Assembly: GCF_011044175.1 (NCBI RefSeq)
Contig: NZ_CP049057.1
Span: 62,001 to 126,000, forward strand
DNA from: Rasiella rasia
Lineage (GTDB): Bacteria; Bacteroidota; Bacteroidia; Flavobacteriales; Flavobacteriaceae
DNA: 64,000 nucleotides
Direction of reading: 5' to 3'
Below are positions 26,081 through 35,931 of the stretch, in pieces (the stretch's first letter is position 1; every line of letters starts with the position of its first letter). A model generated the notes under the pieces. The model was not told where the DNA came from, searched no databases, and saw only the letters and a list, made by a program, of their open reading frames with translations. The translations under genes and the position numbers were made by a program.

Positions 26081-28374
26081 TGAGTATCGTTAGAAAATAT
26101 AGTGTACGGGTACTTTTAGGTTTACTTATAACTGCCGGTATCTCATGTGCAGACGAGAAAACATCGTCCTTACCAGTTTCTTCAACTTCTTCGGAAAGTT
26201 TAGACAATGAACATCCATCCTTAATTTTAACAAAGGCAGGAGTTGATAAAATTCGGGAAAATTTAGGGAGTGTTCCACTTTTTGATACTTCGCTTGCTGC
26301 TGTTAAAAGTGAAGTGGATGCAGAAATTGCTGCGGGTATTGAAACTCCAATTCCAAAAGATTATTCTGGGGGTTATACCCACGCTCGTCATAAAAAAAAC
26401 TTTCTTATCCTTCAAAAGGCAGGTGTTTTGTATCAGATTTTAGATGATGAAAAATATGCCATATATATAAAGGACATGTTGTTTCAATATGAAGCAATGT
26501 ATAAAACGTTACCAAAACATCCTCAAACACGATCGTATGCAAGAGGGAAATTATTCTGGCAGTGCTTGAATGATTCTAACTGGCTAGTGTATGTGAGTCA
26601 GGCATACGATTGTGTTTACAACTACTTGTCTGCTCAAGAGCGCGAGACATTAGAAACAAATCTCTTTAGACCATTTGCCGATTATATTTCGATAGAGAAT
26701 CCGCAATTCTATAACCGGGTCCATAATCATAGTACATGGGGAAATGCTGCGGTTGGTATGATAGGATTAGTAATGAACGACAAAGAACTTATTGATCGTG
26801 CGCTTTACGGAATTAAGGGAGCCGGTCTACAGACAGGTGAAAAAGATAACGATGGCGGATTTATTTATAATAAAGATGGTAAAGCTGGATTTTTGGCAAA
26901 TTTGGAAGAACCCTTCTCACCAGATGGTTATTATACAGAAGGTCCTTATTACCAGCGCTATGCAATGTACCCTTTTTTAATTTTTGCAGAAGGTTTGCAT
27001 AATGTAAAGCCAGAATACAAGATTTTTGAACACAAAGATAGCGTGCTATTAAAATCGGTTAACGCGCTCTTAAACTTATCCGATGCAGATGGTGAGTTTT
27101 TCCCTTTAAATGACGGACAGAAGGGGATGTCTTATTATTCTAGAGAACTAGTTACAGCAGTAGATATTGCTTACCAATACGGGGGTAATAATCAAGGGCT
27201 TTTAAGTATAGCTGAAAAGCAGAATAAAGTGCTATTAGATGATTCTGGATTGGCAGTGGCGCTAGGGGTTAAAAACGGAGAAGCCAAACCTTTCGAGAAA
27301 AAATCAATTAATCTTACCGATGGGCCTGACGGAAAACAAGGGGGCGTAGGTATTTTACGTTATGGAAACGAAGACATTACACTAGTTTTTAAATACGCCG
27401 CACAAGGGTTAAGTCATGGACATTACGACAAGCTGTCTTTTTCATTGTATGAACGCGAAGAAGAAGTACTTCAAGATTACGGATTGGCACGTTTTGTAAA
27501 TATTGAGCAAAAAGGAGGGGGAAATTATCTAAAAGAAAACACGACATGGGCCAAGCAAACCATTGCACACAATACGCTTACCATTAACGAGACTTCTCAT
27601 TTTAACGGGTCTTATGAAATAGGAAGTAAGCATCATTCTCAATTATATCTTTTTGACGCAGAGAATGAAGCAATACAAGTAGTAAGTGCTAAAGAGACAA
27701 ATGCATATGGCGGAATAGAGATGCATCGTACGTTGGTAATGATTAAGGACGATTCATTCGAAAAGCCTTATGTACTAGATATAATGAAAGTACTCGCTAC
27801 CGAAAACAATCAGTACGATTTACCTTATTATTTTATGGGTCAGTTAATGCAAACCAACTTCGATTACAAAACACCAAATACATTAAAGGCACTGGGTGCA
27901 AAAAATGGCTATCAACATTTGTATGTTGAAGGTGTAGGAACCACCACTTCGCCAAATGCAAAGATTTTATTTTTAAATGAAGGTAAATTTTATTCGTTAA
28001 CTACTGCAACAAACAAAACAGATAAGCTGTACTTCACAAGAATTGGAGCTACTGATCCAGAATTTAATTTACGAAGAGATGCTGCATTCATGATTAGAAG
28101 AAACAATACGAAAAACACAGTATTTGTTTCGGCTATAGAATCGCATGGAGGATATAGCCCTGTTTCAGAATTTGCAGTAAATTCAAATAGTTCTATTTCA
28201 GAAGTAAACGTTGTACTAGATACTGCAGCATATACAGGAATTCGTATTACAGATGTAAATGGAACTAGTAGACTTTTTATACTCGCAAATAATACAACGA
28301 GTAAAGATAAATCACATTCAGTAACAATAAATAATAACGAACACCAATGGACAGGTGCTTATTACTTTAAATAA
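26080..28374 (+). CDS. PL17-family oligoalginate lyase lipoprotein
   Basis: A 764-residue exported protein with a lipobox ending GISC (Cys23). An alpha/alpha-toroid (about 45-380) and a C-terminal heparinase II/III-like beta-sheet domain match PL17. Catalytic candidates are Asn216-His217 in HNHSTWGNAA, a Tyr in GPYYQRYA (288-294), and the His in LSHGHYDKLSF (446 or 448), aligning in order with Asn201, His202, Tyr258 and His413 of Alg17C. PL17 enzymes release unsaturated monouronate from alginate oligomers, so this enzyme should finish what the PL6 lyase begins. Confidence 0.9.
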   Translation: MSIVRKYSVRVLLGLLITAGISCADEKTSSLPVSSTSSESLDNEHPSLILTKAGVDKIRENLGSVPLFDTSLAAVKSEVDAEIAAGIETPIPKDYSGGYTHARHKKNFLILQKAGVLYQILDDEKYAIYIKDMLFQYEAMYKTLPKHPQTRSYARGKLFWQCLNDSNWLVYVSQAYDCVYNYLSAQERETLETNLFRPFADYISIENPQFYNRVHNHSTWGNAAVGMIGLVMNDKELIDRALYGIKGAGLQTGEKDNDGGFIYNKDGKAGFLANLEEPFSPDGYYTEGPYYQRYAMYPFLIFAEGLHNVKPEYKIFEHKDSVLLKSVNALLNLSDADGEFFPLNDGQKGMSYYSRELVTAVDIAYQYGGNNQGLLSIAEKQNKVLLDDSGLAVALGVKNGEAKPFEKKSINLTDGPDGKQGGVGILRYGNEDITLVFKYAAQGLSHGHYDKLSFSLYEREEEVLQDYGLARFVNIEQKGGGNYLKENTTWAKQTIAHNTLTINETSHFNGSYEIGSKHHSQLYLFDAENEAIQVVSAKETNAYGGIEMHRTLVMIKDDSFEKPYVLDIMKVLATENNQYDLPYYFMGQLMQTNFDYKTPNTLKALGAKNGYQHLYVEGVGTTTSPNAKILFLNEGKFYSLTTATNKTDKLYFTRIGATDPEFNLRRDAAFMIRRNNTKNTVFVSAIESHGGYSPVSEFAVNSNSSISEVNVVLDTAAYTGIRITDVNGTSRLFILANNTTSKDKSHSVTINNNEHQWTGAYYFK

Positions 28375-28383
28375 AACAGAATT

Positions 28384-28731
28384 ATGAAAACATTTGGAGC
28401 AAGCAAAGAATTTTTACTAGACAAAAACCAAGAATGGGAGGTAGTAGGAGAAGGTGTAAAAAGAAAAATAATGGGTTATGATGATAAAATTATGCTCGTT
28501 AAAGTAGAATTTGAAACGGGAGGCATAGGCTATAAACACGAGCACCATCACTCTCAAGTAACCTATGTAGAGAGCGGTTCATTCAATTTTAGCATCGGAG
28601 ACGAAACGCAAACAGTAAAAGGTGGAGACTCTGTCTATATCCCACCGCATGTATTACATGGCGCAATTTGCACTGAAAAGGGTATTCTAATCGACGTGTT
28701 TAGCCCAATTCGTGAAGATTTTATGGAATAA
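28384..28731 (+). CDS. kdgF: KdgF-like cupin for unsaturated uronate linearisation
   Basis: A 115-residue single cupin. The metal-binding histidines are in KHEHHHSQVTYV (His52, His54-56) and the second motif IPPHVLHG (His89, His92). KdgF proteins speed the conversion of the 4,5-unsaturated monouronate from pectin or alginate lyases into the linear keto acid (DEH). It follows the two lyases by 9 bp, exactly where that activity is needed. No signal peptide, so it works in the cytoplasm. Confidence 0.85.
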   Translation: MKTFGASKEFLLDKNQEWEVVGEGVKRKIMGYDDKIMLVKVEFETGGIGYKHEHHHSQVTYVESGSFNFSIGDETQTVKGGDSVYIPPHVLHGAICTEKGILIDVFSPIREDFME

Positions 28732-28754
28732 TTCATATTTAACTTCAAAATTAC

Positions 28755-28819
28755 TTGCGAGTTAAGAAAAAGTTAATATATTTGGTTTACCAAATTGGTT
28801 GACCAGTTTGGTAAACCAA
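28755..28819 (+). promoter_or_regulatory. Promoter with three phased GntR/UxuR-type operators before susC
   Basis: A -33 TTG (28755) and -7 TATATTTG (28777-28784) precede the susC gene. Three palindromes follow at exact 13-bp steps: TTGGTTTACCAA (28782-28793), TTGGTTGACCAG (28795-28806) and TTGGTAAACCAA (28808-28819). The first overlaps the -7 element. The spacing and sequence copy the arrangement before the lyase operon, which points to one regulator for both. Confidence 0.75.
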
Positions 28820-28886
28820 AAAAGAATAGGTTAGACCATTATCTTTTCTTTTATATCTAATCACAAAAACTTTAAATAATTTAATT

Positions 28887-31800
28887 ATGAATTTAAAAAC
28901 GAAGTTAACTTTAATTATGATGCTCTTCAGTAGCATTGTAATTATTGCACAAGAAAACTACTCGCTTTCGGGTACCGTAGTTTCAGCAGTTGATCAAATG
29001 GGTATTCCTGGGGCTAACGTTATAGTTAAGGGAACTACTGTTGGGGCATCTACTGATTTCGACGGAAATTTTACAATTAGTGTAAAAAGCGGGGATGTAT
29101 TGGTGTTCTCTTATATCGGTTTTGTAACGCAAGAGGTTTTGATTGAAAATCAGACAACCTTAAATATTACGTTATCTGAAGATGAGAATACATTAGAGCA
29201 GGTAGTTGTTGTAGGTTATGGAACGCTTAAGAAAAGTAACGTGACCAGTGCAATTGCGAAGGTAGAAGGTGGTGATCTCGCTGCAATTCAAGCCACTCGT
29301 GTAGACGATGCACTTGCAGGAAAATTAGCAGGGGTACTAATTCAAAACCAAGACGGTGCTCCGGGTGCAGACCCTAAAATTCAAGTAAGAGCGGCTTCGT
29401 CTATAAATGGTAACTCCAATCCGTTAATTGTTGTAGACGGCTATCCTATCTCAGGGAGCTTAGCAACTGTAAACGCTAATGATATAGATAGTATAGAGGT
29501 GTTAAAAGATGCTGCATCTGCGGCTATTTATGGTTCTAGGGGGGCTAACGGTGTTATATTAGTAACCACCAAAAAAGGAAAAAAGGGTGAGCCTTCTTTT
29601 AGTTATAATACCTACACTAGTATTTCAAGCCGATATTTGGTAGACAATATTAACATGACAGCTGGAGAATGGGCTAATACGCTAGAGGCTGGTATTGCCG
29701 ATGGTACATATGATGTTTCTGAATTAGATCCGAACTTCGTAAACTACAAGATAAACGCCTATAGAAATTCACCAGACGTGGTTGCTGTAGAAGATTATTT
29801 GTTTAGAAACGGATACAGTACAAGTCATGACTTTAGTATGAGTGGTGGTTCTGATAACGCAAATTACTTTGCTTCAGTTGGGTATCAAAATACTGAAGGT
29901 ATTGTGATTACACAGGGTTTTGAGAGACTTAATGCTCGTTTAAATGTGGATGCTAAAATTGGTGAAAAATTTAAAACAGGAGTAAGTTTCAATGGTTTTG
30001 CTTCAGAAAGAGATATTGTAGGTCATGACATGAGAGACCTTTTAAGAGCATATAGCATTTCTCCAATTTACCATACAGCGGCGTCTATTGCTTTTGTTCA
30101 ACAATTAGATAGACAAGCACAAGCGATGGGGCTTGATGCATTTGATGATGGTTACAGAGCAGGACCTGATTCACCTTTCAACAAGAGTATTTACACCTTA
30201 CAGCCAGGAGATACGGCACAAGACTGGCATTACGGAAGAAGTGGTAACGGTATTGGAGGATCTGGAGATGCTGGTCCAGCAACTAAACTTGACAACACAG
30301 ACCGTTGGCAAAAAACCTTTTTCGCTAATGTAACGTCTTACTTACAATACAGTTTGTTAGATGGGTTAAATATTAAAGCAGTTTTGGGTGCAGATATTAG
30401 AGATACTAAAGATTATTTCTGGAGAGGACTTGAGTTCGATTCTAGAGCACGTTCTAATCAGACAGCTTTAGATGAAACAACGGTAAAACAAACATCTACT
30501 TTAAGTGAAACTACGTTGAATTACGCTAAGCAATTAGGTAGTCATGATATATCTGCAGTAGCGGGGGTAGAATTTCAACGAATTAATTTTAATGGTAATT
30601 CTTTAAATGGTTCAAATGTACCGTTTAGTGATATTATAAACTACAACCTGTTAGATCCAGAAGACATTATTGTAACAGAGCGTGACGAGACTATTTCAAG
30701 ATGGAGTGTCTTCGGAAGATTAAACTACGCTTTTGATAATCGTTACTTAGTGTCGGCTTCGGTACGTAGAGATGGTGACTCACGTTTCGGATCAAACAAC
30801 AGGTACAAAACCTTCCCAGCTCTTTCTTTAGGTTGGAACGTTCATAACGAATCTTTCTATAACATTGAGTTTTTAAGTTTACTAAAGCCTAGATTCAGTA
30901 CTGGATCTTTAGGAACTACTTCAGATTTAGGTGCGTATAGCTCTTTAAGTCTTTTGAATCCCCAACCAACAGCCTTCGGAACAGGATTTTTAATCCCATC
31001 AGATGTGGCAAATTCAGACCTAACTTGGCAAACAAATACGGAAACAAACTACGGTATTGATTTAGGGTTTATGAATAACCGTGTTAGATTAGGAATAGAT
31101 TATTATACATCAGATATTGAAGACATCTTAATTAACCAAAGTGTCTCTGAGGTATTTGGTACAACATCTATTAGACTTAACTCTGGTGACGTAAGAAGCT
31201 CAGGATTAGAAGCTGAACTTTCCGCAGTTATTGTGAGAAACGACAATTTTAGATGGGATATCGGTGCCAACCTTTCTACGGTAGAAACTGAAATTACAGA
31301 TTTAGGTGGTCTTGAAGAATTACCTAGAACCATTTACGGGCAGAGTGGTAGAGGTCCTGTATTTAGAAATTATGTAGGTGGAGAAATAGGAGAGATGTGG
31401 GGATTAGAAACTAAAGGACAGGTGGAAGATGTGTATATAGCAGACCCAACACGTGCTATTGGTATTAATAGTTCGGCGTTTTATGTTGTTGACCAAAATG
31501 GAGATGGTGTTATTGATAAGACAAAAACAGTTGAAGAAGGTGGAGATTTAGTGAAAATTGGACAGAACACACCAGATTTTTACTATGGTTTTAACACTTC
31601 TATGAACTATAAGGCCTTTGATATGTCACTACAATTTCAAGGTTCTCAAGGAGGTGATGTTTGGAATGTTGACCCAATCTATTACAATTCAGAATTTGGA
31701 GGAAGACTACGTTCTAGCTTCGATGCAAACGAAGACGGTATAGCCGATCATAACGGAGAGTATTATTTAGATTCTAATAACCAGTTAGATGCACAAGTAC

Positions 31801-32069
31801 AAGACGCATCTTATGTAGCGCTTAGAAATCTTACAGTAGGATATACAGTTAACCCAGACTGGGTTAGTAAAATTGGGATTGATTCTGCAAGAATTTATGC
31901 TGCAGCAACTAATCTACTGTACTTATGGGGAGATGATTACACTTCTTTTAACCCAGAAGGTGTAGAAACTACCAATGGTGGTTACCTAGGGCCTACGACT
32001 TATGGAGTGCAAGTAGGTGCAAGCCCGATTGTAAGAAGCTTTACATTTGGTTTAAATGTTAATTTTTAA
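28887..32069 (+). CDS. SusC-like TonB-dependent oligosaccharide transporter
   Basis: A 1060-residue outer-membrane receptor with a Sec signal (ending VIIAQ). A carboxypeptidase-like regulatory domain follows (YSLSGTVVSAVDQMGIPGANVIVKGT, about 24-100), then the plug with VVVGYGTLKKSNVTSAIAKV and DAASAAIYGSRGANGVILVTTKKG (about 105-232), and a 22-strand-type barrel to the end. SusC transporters import large glycans with a SusD lid. Genetic context says that the substrate is alginate oligosaccharide. Its stop is three bases before the susD ATG. Confidence 0.92.
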   Translation: MNLKTKLTLIMMLFSSIVIIAQENYSLSGTVVSAVDQMGIPGANVIVKGTTVGASTDFDGNFTISVKSGDVLVFSYIGFVTQEVLIENQTTLNITLSEDENTLEQVVVVGYGTLKKSNVTSAIAKVEGGDLAAIQATRVDDALAGKLAGVLIQNQDGAPGADPKIQVRAASSINGNSNPLIVVDGYPISGSLATVNANDIDSIEVLKDAASAAIYGSRGANGVILVTTKKGKKGEPSFSYNTYTSISSRYLVDNINMTAGEWANTLEAGIADGTYDVSELDPNFVNYKINAYRNSPDVVAVEDYLFRNGYSTSHDFSMSGGSDNANYFASVGYQNTEGIVITQGFERLNARLNVDAKIGEKFKTGVSFNGFASERDIVGHDMRDLLRAYSISPIYHTAASIAFVQQLDRQAQAMGLDAFDDGYRAGPDSPFNKSIYTLQPGDTAQDWHYGRSGNGIGGSGDAGPATKLDNTDRWQKTFFANVTSYLQYSLLDGLNIKAVLGADIRDTKDYFWRGLEFDSRARSNQTALDETTVKQTSTLSETTLNYAKQLGSHDISAVAGVEFQRINFNGNSLNGSNVPFSDIINYNLLDPEDIIVTERDETISRWSVFGRLNYAFDNRYLVSASVRRDGDSRFGSNNRYKTFPALSLGWNVHNESFYNIEFLSLLKPRFSTGSLGTTSDLGAYSSLSLLNPQPTAFGTGFLIPSDVANSDLTWQTNTETNYGIDLGFMNNRVRLGIDYYTSDIEDILINQSVSEVFGTTSIRLNSGDVRSSGLEAELSAVIVRNDNFRWDIGANLSTVETEITDLGGLEELPRTIYGQSGRGPVFRNYVGGEIGEMWGLETKGQVEDVYIADPTRAIGINSSAFYVVDQNGDGVIDKTKTVEEGGDLVKIGQNTPDFYYGFNTSMNYKAFDMSLQFQGSQGGDVWNVDPIYYNSEFGGRLRSSFDANEDGIADHNGEYYLDSNNQLDAQVQDASYVALRNLTVGYTVNPDWVSKIGIDSARIYAAATNLLYLWGDDYTSFNPEGVETTNGGYLGPTTYGVQVGASPIVRSFTFGLNVNF

Positions 32070-32072
32070 AAG

Positions 32073-33419
32073 ATGAAAAAGATGAAAAAAGTATATATAT
32101 TATTTTTAGGATCATTGTTGTTAACAATGTCGTGCAGCACAGACCTGGATGAAGTTCCAGAGAACATTGCTAGCGCAGATTCTTTAACAGATTTTACCGG
32201 AGTTCTAAACGCAGCATATTACTACCAGCTTGGTGCTGTTACGCCAATGGCTGTAATGGGTGACTTTAGAGCAGATAATGCGCTTATGGATGAAGAACCA
32301 TATCCAGCATTTGACAGATTTAACAGTGAGCTAACGGTTATGGAAGATCAATTTTTTGGACCTTTCTACACAGCTTTATACAAGTCTATCTTGAGTTCTA
32401 ATAATGTAATCGAAAATGGAGATGATGCTACTCAAATAGGTGAAGCAAAATTCTTAAGAGCATTGTCGTATTTCAAACTAGTACAGGTGTTCGGAGATGT
32501 TCCTGTTATACTAACATCACCAAACATTGAAGATATCCCAGCGTTTGATCTGACTAGAGTACCTGCTGCAAACGTATACAATAATATCATCATACCAGAT
32601 TTACAAGCTGCCATAGGAGCTTTAGGAAATAGTGCAACCAATGGTAGAGCTTCAAAACTTGCGGCTCAAGGTATCTTGGGTAAAGTCTATATGCATATGG
32701 GTGACTATGCGAAGGCAGAACCTCAATTATCGGCTGTAGTAAGTGGAGCTTCTGGTGCGGGAGTGAGTTTACAAGAGAATTTCGCAGATATTTTTGGTGA
32801 AGCAAATGATTTAAATTCTGAAATCATTTTTGCAACCCAAAGATCTGGATCTGTAGTAGACGAATATGGTTTCTCTGAATTTTGGGAATGGTTTTTCGGG
32901 CTAGATACAAAAGCTTTAGAGCCTCTAGATTTAGACTTGGTCGCTGCTTTTGATTCGGTTGCCTCAGACACACTTAGTGGCGGAGATTTAAGAAGAGTTG
33001 TAACCATAGATACTATGGCTTTAGCTTCTCCTAAATTTCCTCAATCAGGAGGTCCTGACCACGATTGGATAGAGTTAAGATTAGCTGATGTTATTCTACT
33101 TTATGCAGAAGCGCTAAATGAAAATGGATCATCACCAGCTACCGTGTTGGCATTGTTAGATGATATTCGAGAAAGAGCAGGATTAGAAAATCTAGATCCG
33201 GCTACGCTTAACACACAGGCTTTAGTAAGACAAGCAATTCAGGATGAAAGAAGGCTAGAATTAGCTTTTGAAGGACAACGTTGGTTCGATTTGGTTAGAA
33301 CTGGAACCGTTGATGCAGAAATGGGAGAAGTAGTTAATCCTAACTATTATGTTTTTCCAATTCCAACATCAGAAGTCCTAGCAAGTGATGGAGTAATTAC
33401 TCAAAATCCTGGGTACTAA
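32073..33419 (+). CDS. SusD-like glycan-binding lipoprotein
   Basis: A 448-residue surface lipoprotein (SLLLTMSC, lipobox Cys21). It has the RagB/SusD fold: TPR-like helices (AKFLRALSYFKLVQVFGDVPVI near 125; LAAQGILGKVYMHMGDYAKAEPQLSAVV near 195) and the closing RRLELAFEGQRWFDLVRTG motif. SusD forms a lid on SusC and selects the glycan. It is cotranscribed with susC; the operon ends at a 14-bp-stem terminator about 180 bases downstream. Confidence 0.92.
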   Translation: MKKMKKVYILFLGSLLLTMSCSTDLDEVPENIASADSLTDFTGVLNAAYYYQLGAVTPMAVMGDFRADNALMDEEPYPAFDRFNSELTVMEDQFFGPFYTALYKSILSSNNVIENGDDATQIGEAKFLRALSYFKLVQVFGDVPVILTSPNIEDIPAFDLTRVPAANVYNNIIIPDLQAAIGALGNSATNGRASKLAAQGILGKVYMHMGDYAKAEPQLSAVVSGASGAGVSLQENFADIFGEANDLNSEIIFATQRSGSVVDEYGFSEFWEWFFGLDTKALEPLDLDLVAAFDSVASDTLSGGDLRRVVTIDTMALASPKFPQSGGPDHDWIELRLADVILLYAEALNENGSSPATVLALLDDIRERAGLENLDPATLNTQALVRQAIQDERRLELAFEGQRWFDLVRTGTVDAEMGEVVNPNYYVFPIPTSEVLASDGVITQNPGY

Positions 33420-33602
33420 TTAAATTACCAAATTAGAAGTGCTTATATATTGTTGTGAGTTTTGGTGTTAGTAGGTAGCTTATATAGTTTATGACACAAA
33501 AAATTACTAAAAGCATCAAAACTTTTACAACAAAATGAGCGAGAAGACTAGGTTAAAGAGATATTATTAGCAGTTATTTGATTAGCCATTAAATTTTGTT
33601 AA

Positions 33603-33637
33603 AAGTTTTACTGGTCATATAAAGACCAGTAAAACTT
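33603..33637 (+). terminator. Rho-independent terminator after susCD
   Basis: AAGTTTTACTGGTC (33603-33616) pairs perfectly with GACCAGTAAAACTT (33624-33637) around a 7-base loop. It ends the susCD transcript. The rest of the 321-bp space 33420-33740 holds only the candidate operator at 33712. Confidence 0.8.
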
Positions 33638-33711
33638 ATTAGAAGAATAAAATTTATAAGCTCGCAAAGTGAAAATTTATTTCTGTTTATATAACTTTAG
33701 AAAAATTTAAG

Positions 33712-33723
33712 TTGGTTAATCAG
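33712..33723 (+). promoter_or_regulatory. Degenerate operator before the gntR gene
   Basis: TTGGTTAATCAG matches the TTGGTnnACCAA palindrome at 10 of 12 positions. It lies 17 bases before the regulator's ATG, so weak autorepression is plausible. Only one copy is seen, unlike the tandem sites before the lyases and susC. Confidence 0.4.
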
Positions 33724-33740
33724 TATTTGAATTCGCATTT

Positions 33741-34448
33741 ATGAAAGTAGAAATTCTTACAACAAATGAAAACTATTCGCTTCAGAAACAGGTAATAGTG
33801 AAAATTCGAGATTTAATAAATCATAAGAATTTAGAACCTGGCGATAAGCTACCGTCTGAACGTATGCTTTCAGAAAAATTTGAGGTTACTAGAAGTACCA
33901 TTCGCGAGGCCATTCAAAAACTGGAATTTTATGGACTATTAAAATCTAGACCTCAAAGTGGAACGTTTGTCGCCAATATTGGTGTGGTGGCTATGAATGG
34001 AATGATAGACGATATTCTACGTCTTGAAGATCCAGACTTCAAATCGCTGGTTGAAACAAGAATTCTTCTAGAATTAAAAACATCAAGGTTGGCTGCTATT
34101 AGAAGAACTGAAGAGGATCTTGAAAGTATGAAAAATGCGCTAGAAGCATATGCACTAAAAGTAACCAATGGCGAAGACGCAGTTCAAGAAGATTTACTTT
34201 TTCATTTAGCAATAGCGAAAGCCAGTGGAAATAGTTCTATGAATACATTTATGTTAATCATTACTCCTGAAATAATTACAAATTTTGGAAAGTACCACGT
34301 GTGTGATGCTGCCTTAGCATTCTCTGGAATTGAAGAACATAGGTTAATTTACGAAGCAATAAAGGAACAAAACCCGCAGTTGGCTAAGAAAAGAATGAAA
34401 CAACATTTTAAAGAATTATATAAATATTGCTACAATGTAGAAGTATAG
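33741..34448 (+). CDS. FadR/UxuR-subfamily GntR regulator of the alginate locus
   Basis: A 235-residue protein. The winged-helix domain (QVIVKIRDLINHKNLEPGDKLPSERMLSEKFEVTRSTIREAIQKLEFYGLL, about 18-70) is followed by an all-helical FCD domain (90-230) with FHLAIAKASGN and EEHRLIYEAIKEQN, where metal-binding histidines normally sit. This places it in the FadR subfamily with UxuR and ExuR. The palindromes before the lyase and susC operons have the expected operator shape. The ligand is likely a late alginate breakdown product such as KDG or DEH. Confidence 0.88.
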   Translation: MKVEILTTNENYSLQKQVIVKIRDLINHKNLEPGDKLPSERMLSEKFEVTRSTIREAIQKLEFYGLLKSRPQSGTFVANIGVVAMNGMIDDILRLEDPDFKSLVETRILLELKTSRLAAIRRTEEDLESMKNALEAYALKVTNGEDAVQEDLLFHLAIAKASGNSSMNTFMLIITPEIITNFGKYHVCDAALAFSGIEEHRLIYEAIKEQNPQLAKKRMKQHFKELYKYCYNVEV

Positions 34449-34552
34449 TGTTTGATCATTGCATTCAATCACACGTTTAATACGATAATTAAAAATTACA
34501 GGATAGTTACTATTCAAATTTAAGCTTGTCAATTTATTAATATAATAACGTT

Positions 34553-34574
34553 TCAACCTGCTTATGTAGGTTGA
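34553..34574. promoter_or_regulatory. Inverted repeat before the MFS transporter gene
   Basis: TCAACCT (34553-34559) and AGGTTGA (34568-34574) form a 7-bp inverted repeat with an 8-base gap. It lies 56 bases before the transporter ATG. It differs from the TTGGTnnACCAA sites, so it could be another operator or an mRNA hairpin. The intergenic space shows no TTGGTnnACCAA site. Confidence 0.4.
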
Positions 34575-34629
34575 CATAGAAAGCTCACGCCTTTTCCGAA
34601 GAGTCTTGGTGTAACGAAATTTAGAAAAT

Positions 34630-35898
34630 ATGAAAATAAAGGGACTTAGATGGTGGATTATTGGGCTTGTTTGCTTGGCGACCATCATTAACTATATAGA
34701 TAGATCTGCTCTGGGTATTATGTGGCCCGAAATGAGTAAAGATTTGGGTCTGACAGAAGCAGATTACGCTTGGGTAATAAACATTTTTACCATTACATAC
34801 GCTGCTGGTAAATTTATTTCAGGAAAAGTATACGATAAGGTAGGAACCAGAATAGGTTTTGTATTGTCAATCTTCTTTTGGTCACTAGCCTCGGTATTGC
34901 ACTTTTTTGCAAGAGGAGCGGCCTCTTTAGGAATATACAGAGGATTATTAGGAGTTGCCGAAGCAGGTAATTGGCCTGGAGCTGTTAAAAATAATGCGGA
35001 GTGGTTTCCTATTCATGAACGGGCATTGGCGCAAGGTATATTTAACGCTGGCGCAGGTATTGGTTCAATCGTTGCTGCTCCTACCATAGCAGAACTATTT
35101 GGAGCCTATGGTTGGAAATTAACATTTGTAATTATTGGTGTGCTAGGATTCGTTTGGATTATTCCATGGCTTATCATTAATAAGAACAAGCCAAAATTCC
35201 ATCCTTGGATAACCGATGGAGAAAAAAAGCATATTGTAGATGGTAGACATGCCTCGAGACAAGGTGATGAGGTTCAAAAAGGATTAAGTGTGATGGAGAT
35301 ACTGTCAAAAAAAGAAGCTTGGGGAGTAATTGCTGCTCGCTTTTTTATTGAGCCTATTTGGTGGTTATTTGTTTTCTGGATGCCTATTTATCTCTTTAAA
35401 GAATACAATTTCAACGTAAAAGAAATAGGGTATTACGCATGGTTCCCATATGTTGGAGCAATGGTTGGTAGTTTAGCGGGAGGGTGGTATGCCCAAAGAC
35501 TGATAAAGAAAAAAACAGTTGATTTCAGCAGAAAAAAAACAATGACCATTGGTGCAGTAATTATTGTAATATCAATTATAGGAGCTATACTGTTTGCAAA
35601 TACACCATTAAAGTTTGTATGCTTCGTATTTATGGTGTTATTCGGATTTCAATTTGCGATTAGTAACATACAAACAATTCCGAGTGATCTTCTTAGCGGA
35701 AAATCTGTTGGAACCCTCGCAGGGCTTGGGGGAAGTATAGGAGCCGTTTCTGTGATCATTATGAACTGGTTAATCCCAATTATAACGGTAGATTCATACA
35801 CACCAGCATTTGTGATTTTGGCGGTATTAGCACCTCTGGCAGTAGTATCAGTCTTCCTGCTGATTAAAAAGATTGAACCAATAGATGTAGAAGTTTAA
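34630..35898 (+). CDS. MFS hexuronate-type transporter (likely DEH/KDG uptake)
   Basis: A 422-residue, 12-span MFS carrier. It has the ACS-family start (WWIIGLVCLATIINYIDRSALGIMWPEM, residues 6-33) that is also found in ExuT and GudP. The loop KVYDKVGTR after the second span is the MFS motif A. Context (lyases, KdgF, SDR, KDG kinase) suggests that it carries unsaturated uronate or DEH across the inner membrane. Exact substrate not established. It begins an operon-like run with the SDR 33 bp downstream. Confidence 0.85.
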   Translation: MKIKGLRWWIIGLVCLATIINYIDRSALGIMWPEMSKDLGLTEADYAWVINIFTITYAAGKFISGKVYDKVGTRIGFVLSIFFWSLASVLHFFARGAASLGIYRGLLGVAEAGNWPGAVKNNAEWFPIHERALAQGIFNAGAGIGSIVAAPTIAELFGAYGWKLTFVIIGVLGFVWIIPWLIINKNKPKFHPWITDGEKKHIVDGRHASRQGDEVQKGLSVMEILSKKEAWGVIAARFFIEPIWWLFVFWMPIYLFKEYNFNVKEIGYYAWFPYVGAMVGSLAGGWYAQRLIKKKTVDFSRKKTMTIGAVIIVISIIGAILFANTPLKFVCFVFMVLFGFQFAISNIQTIPSDLLSGKSVGTLAGLGGSIGAVSVIIMNWLIPIITVDSYTPAFVILAVLAPLAVVSVFLLIKKIEPIDVEV

Positions 35899-35931
35899 AA
35901 AAAATTGTTTTAAAAATTTAAATTATAGATT

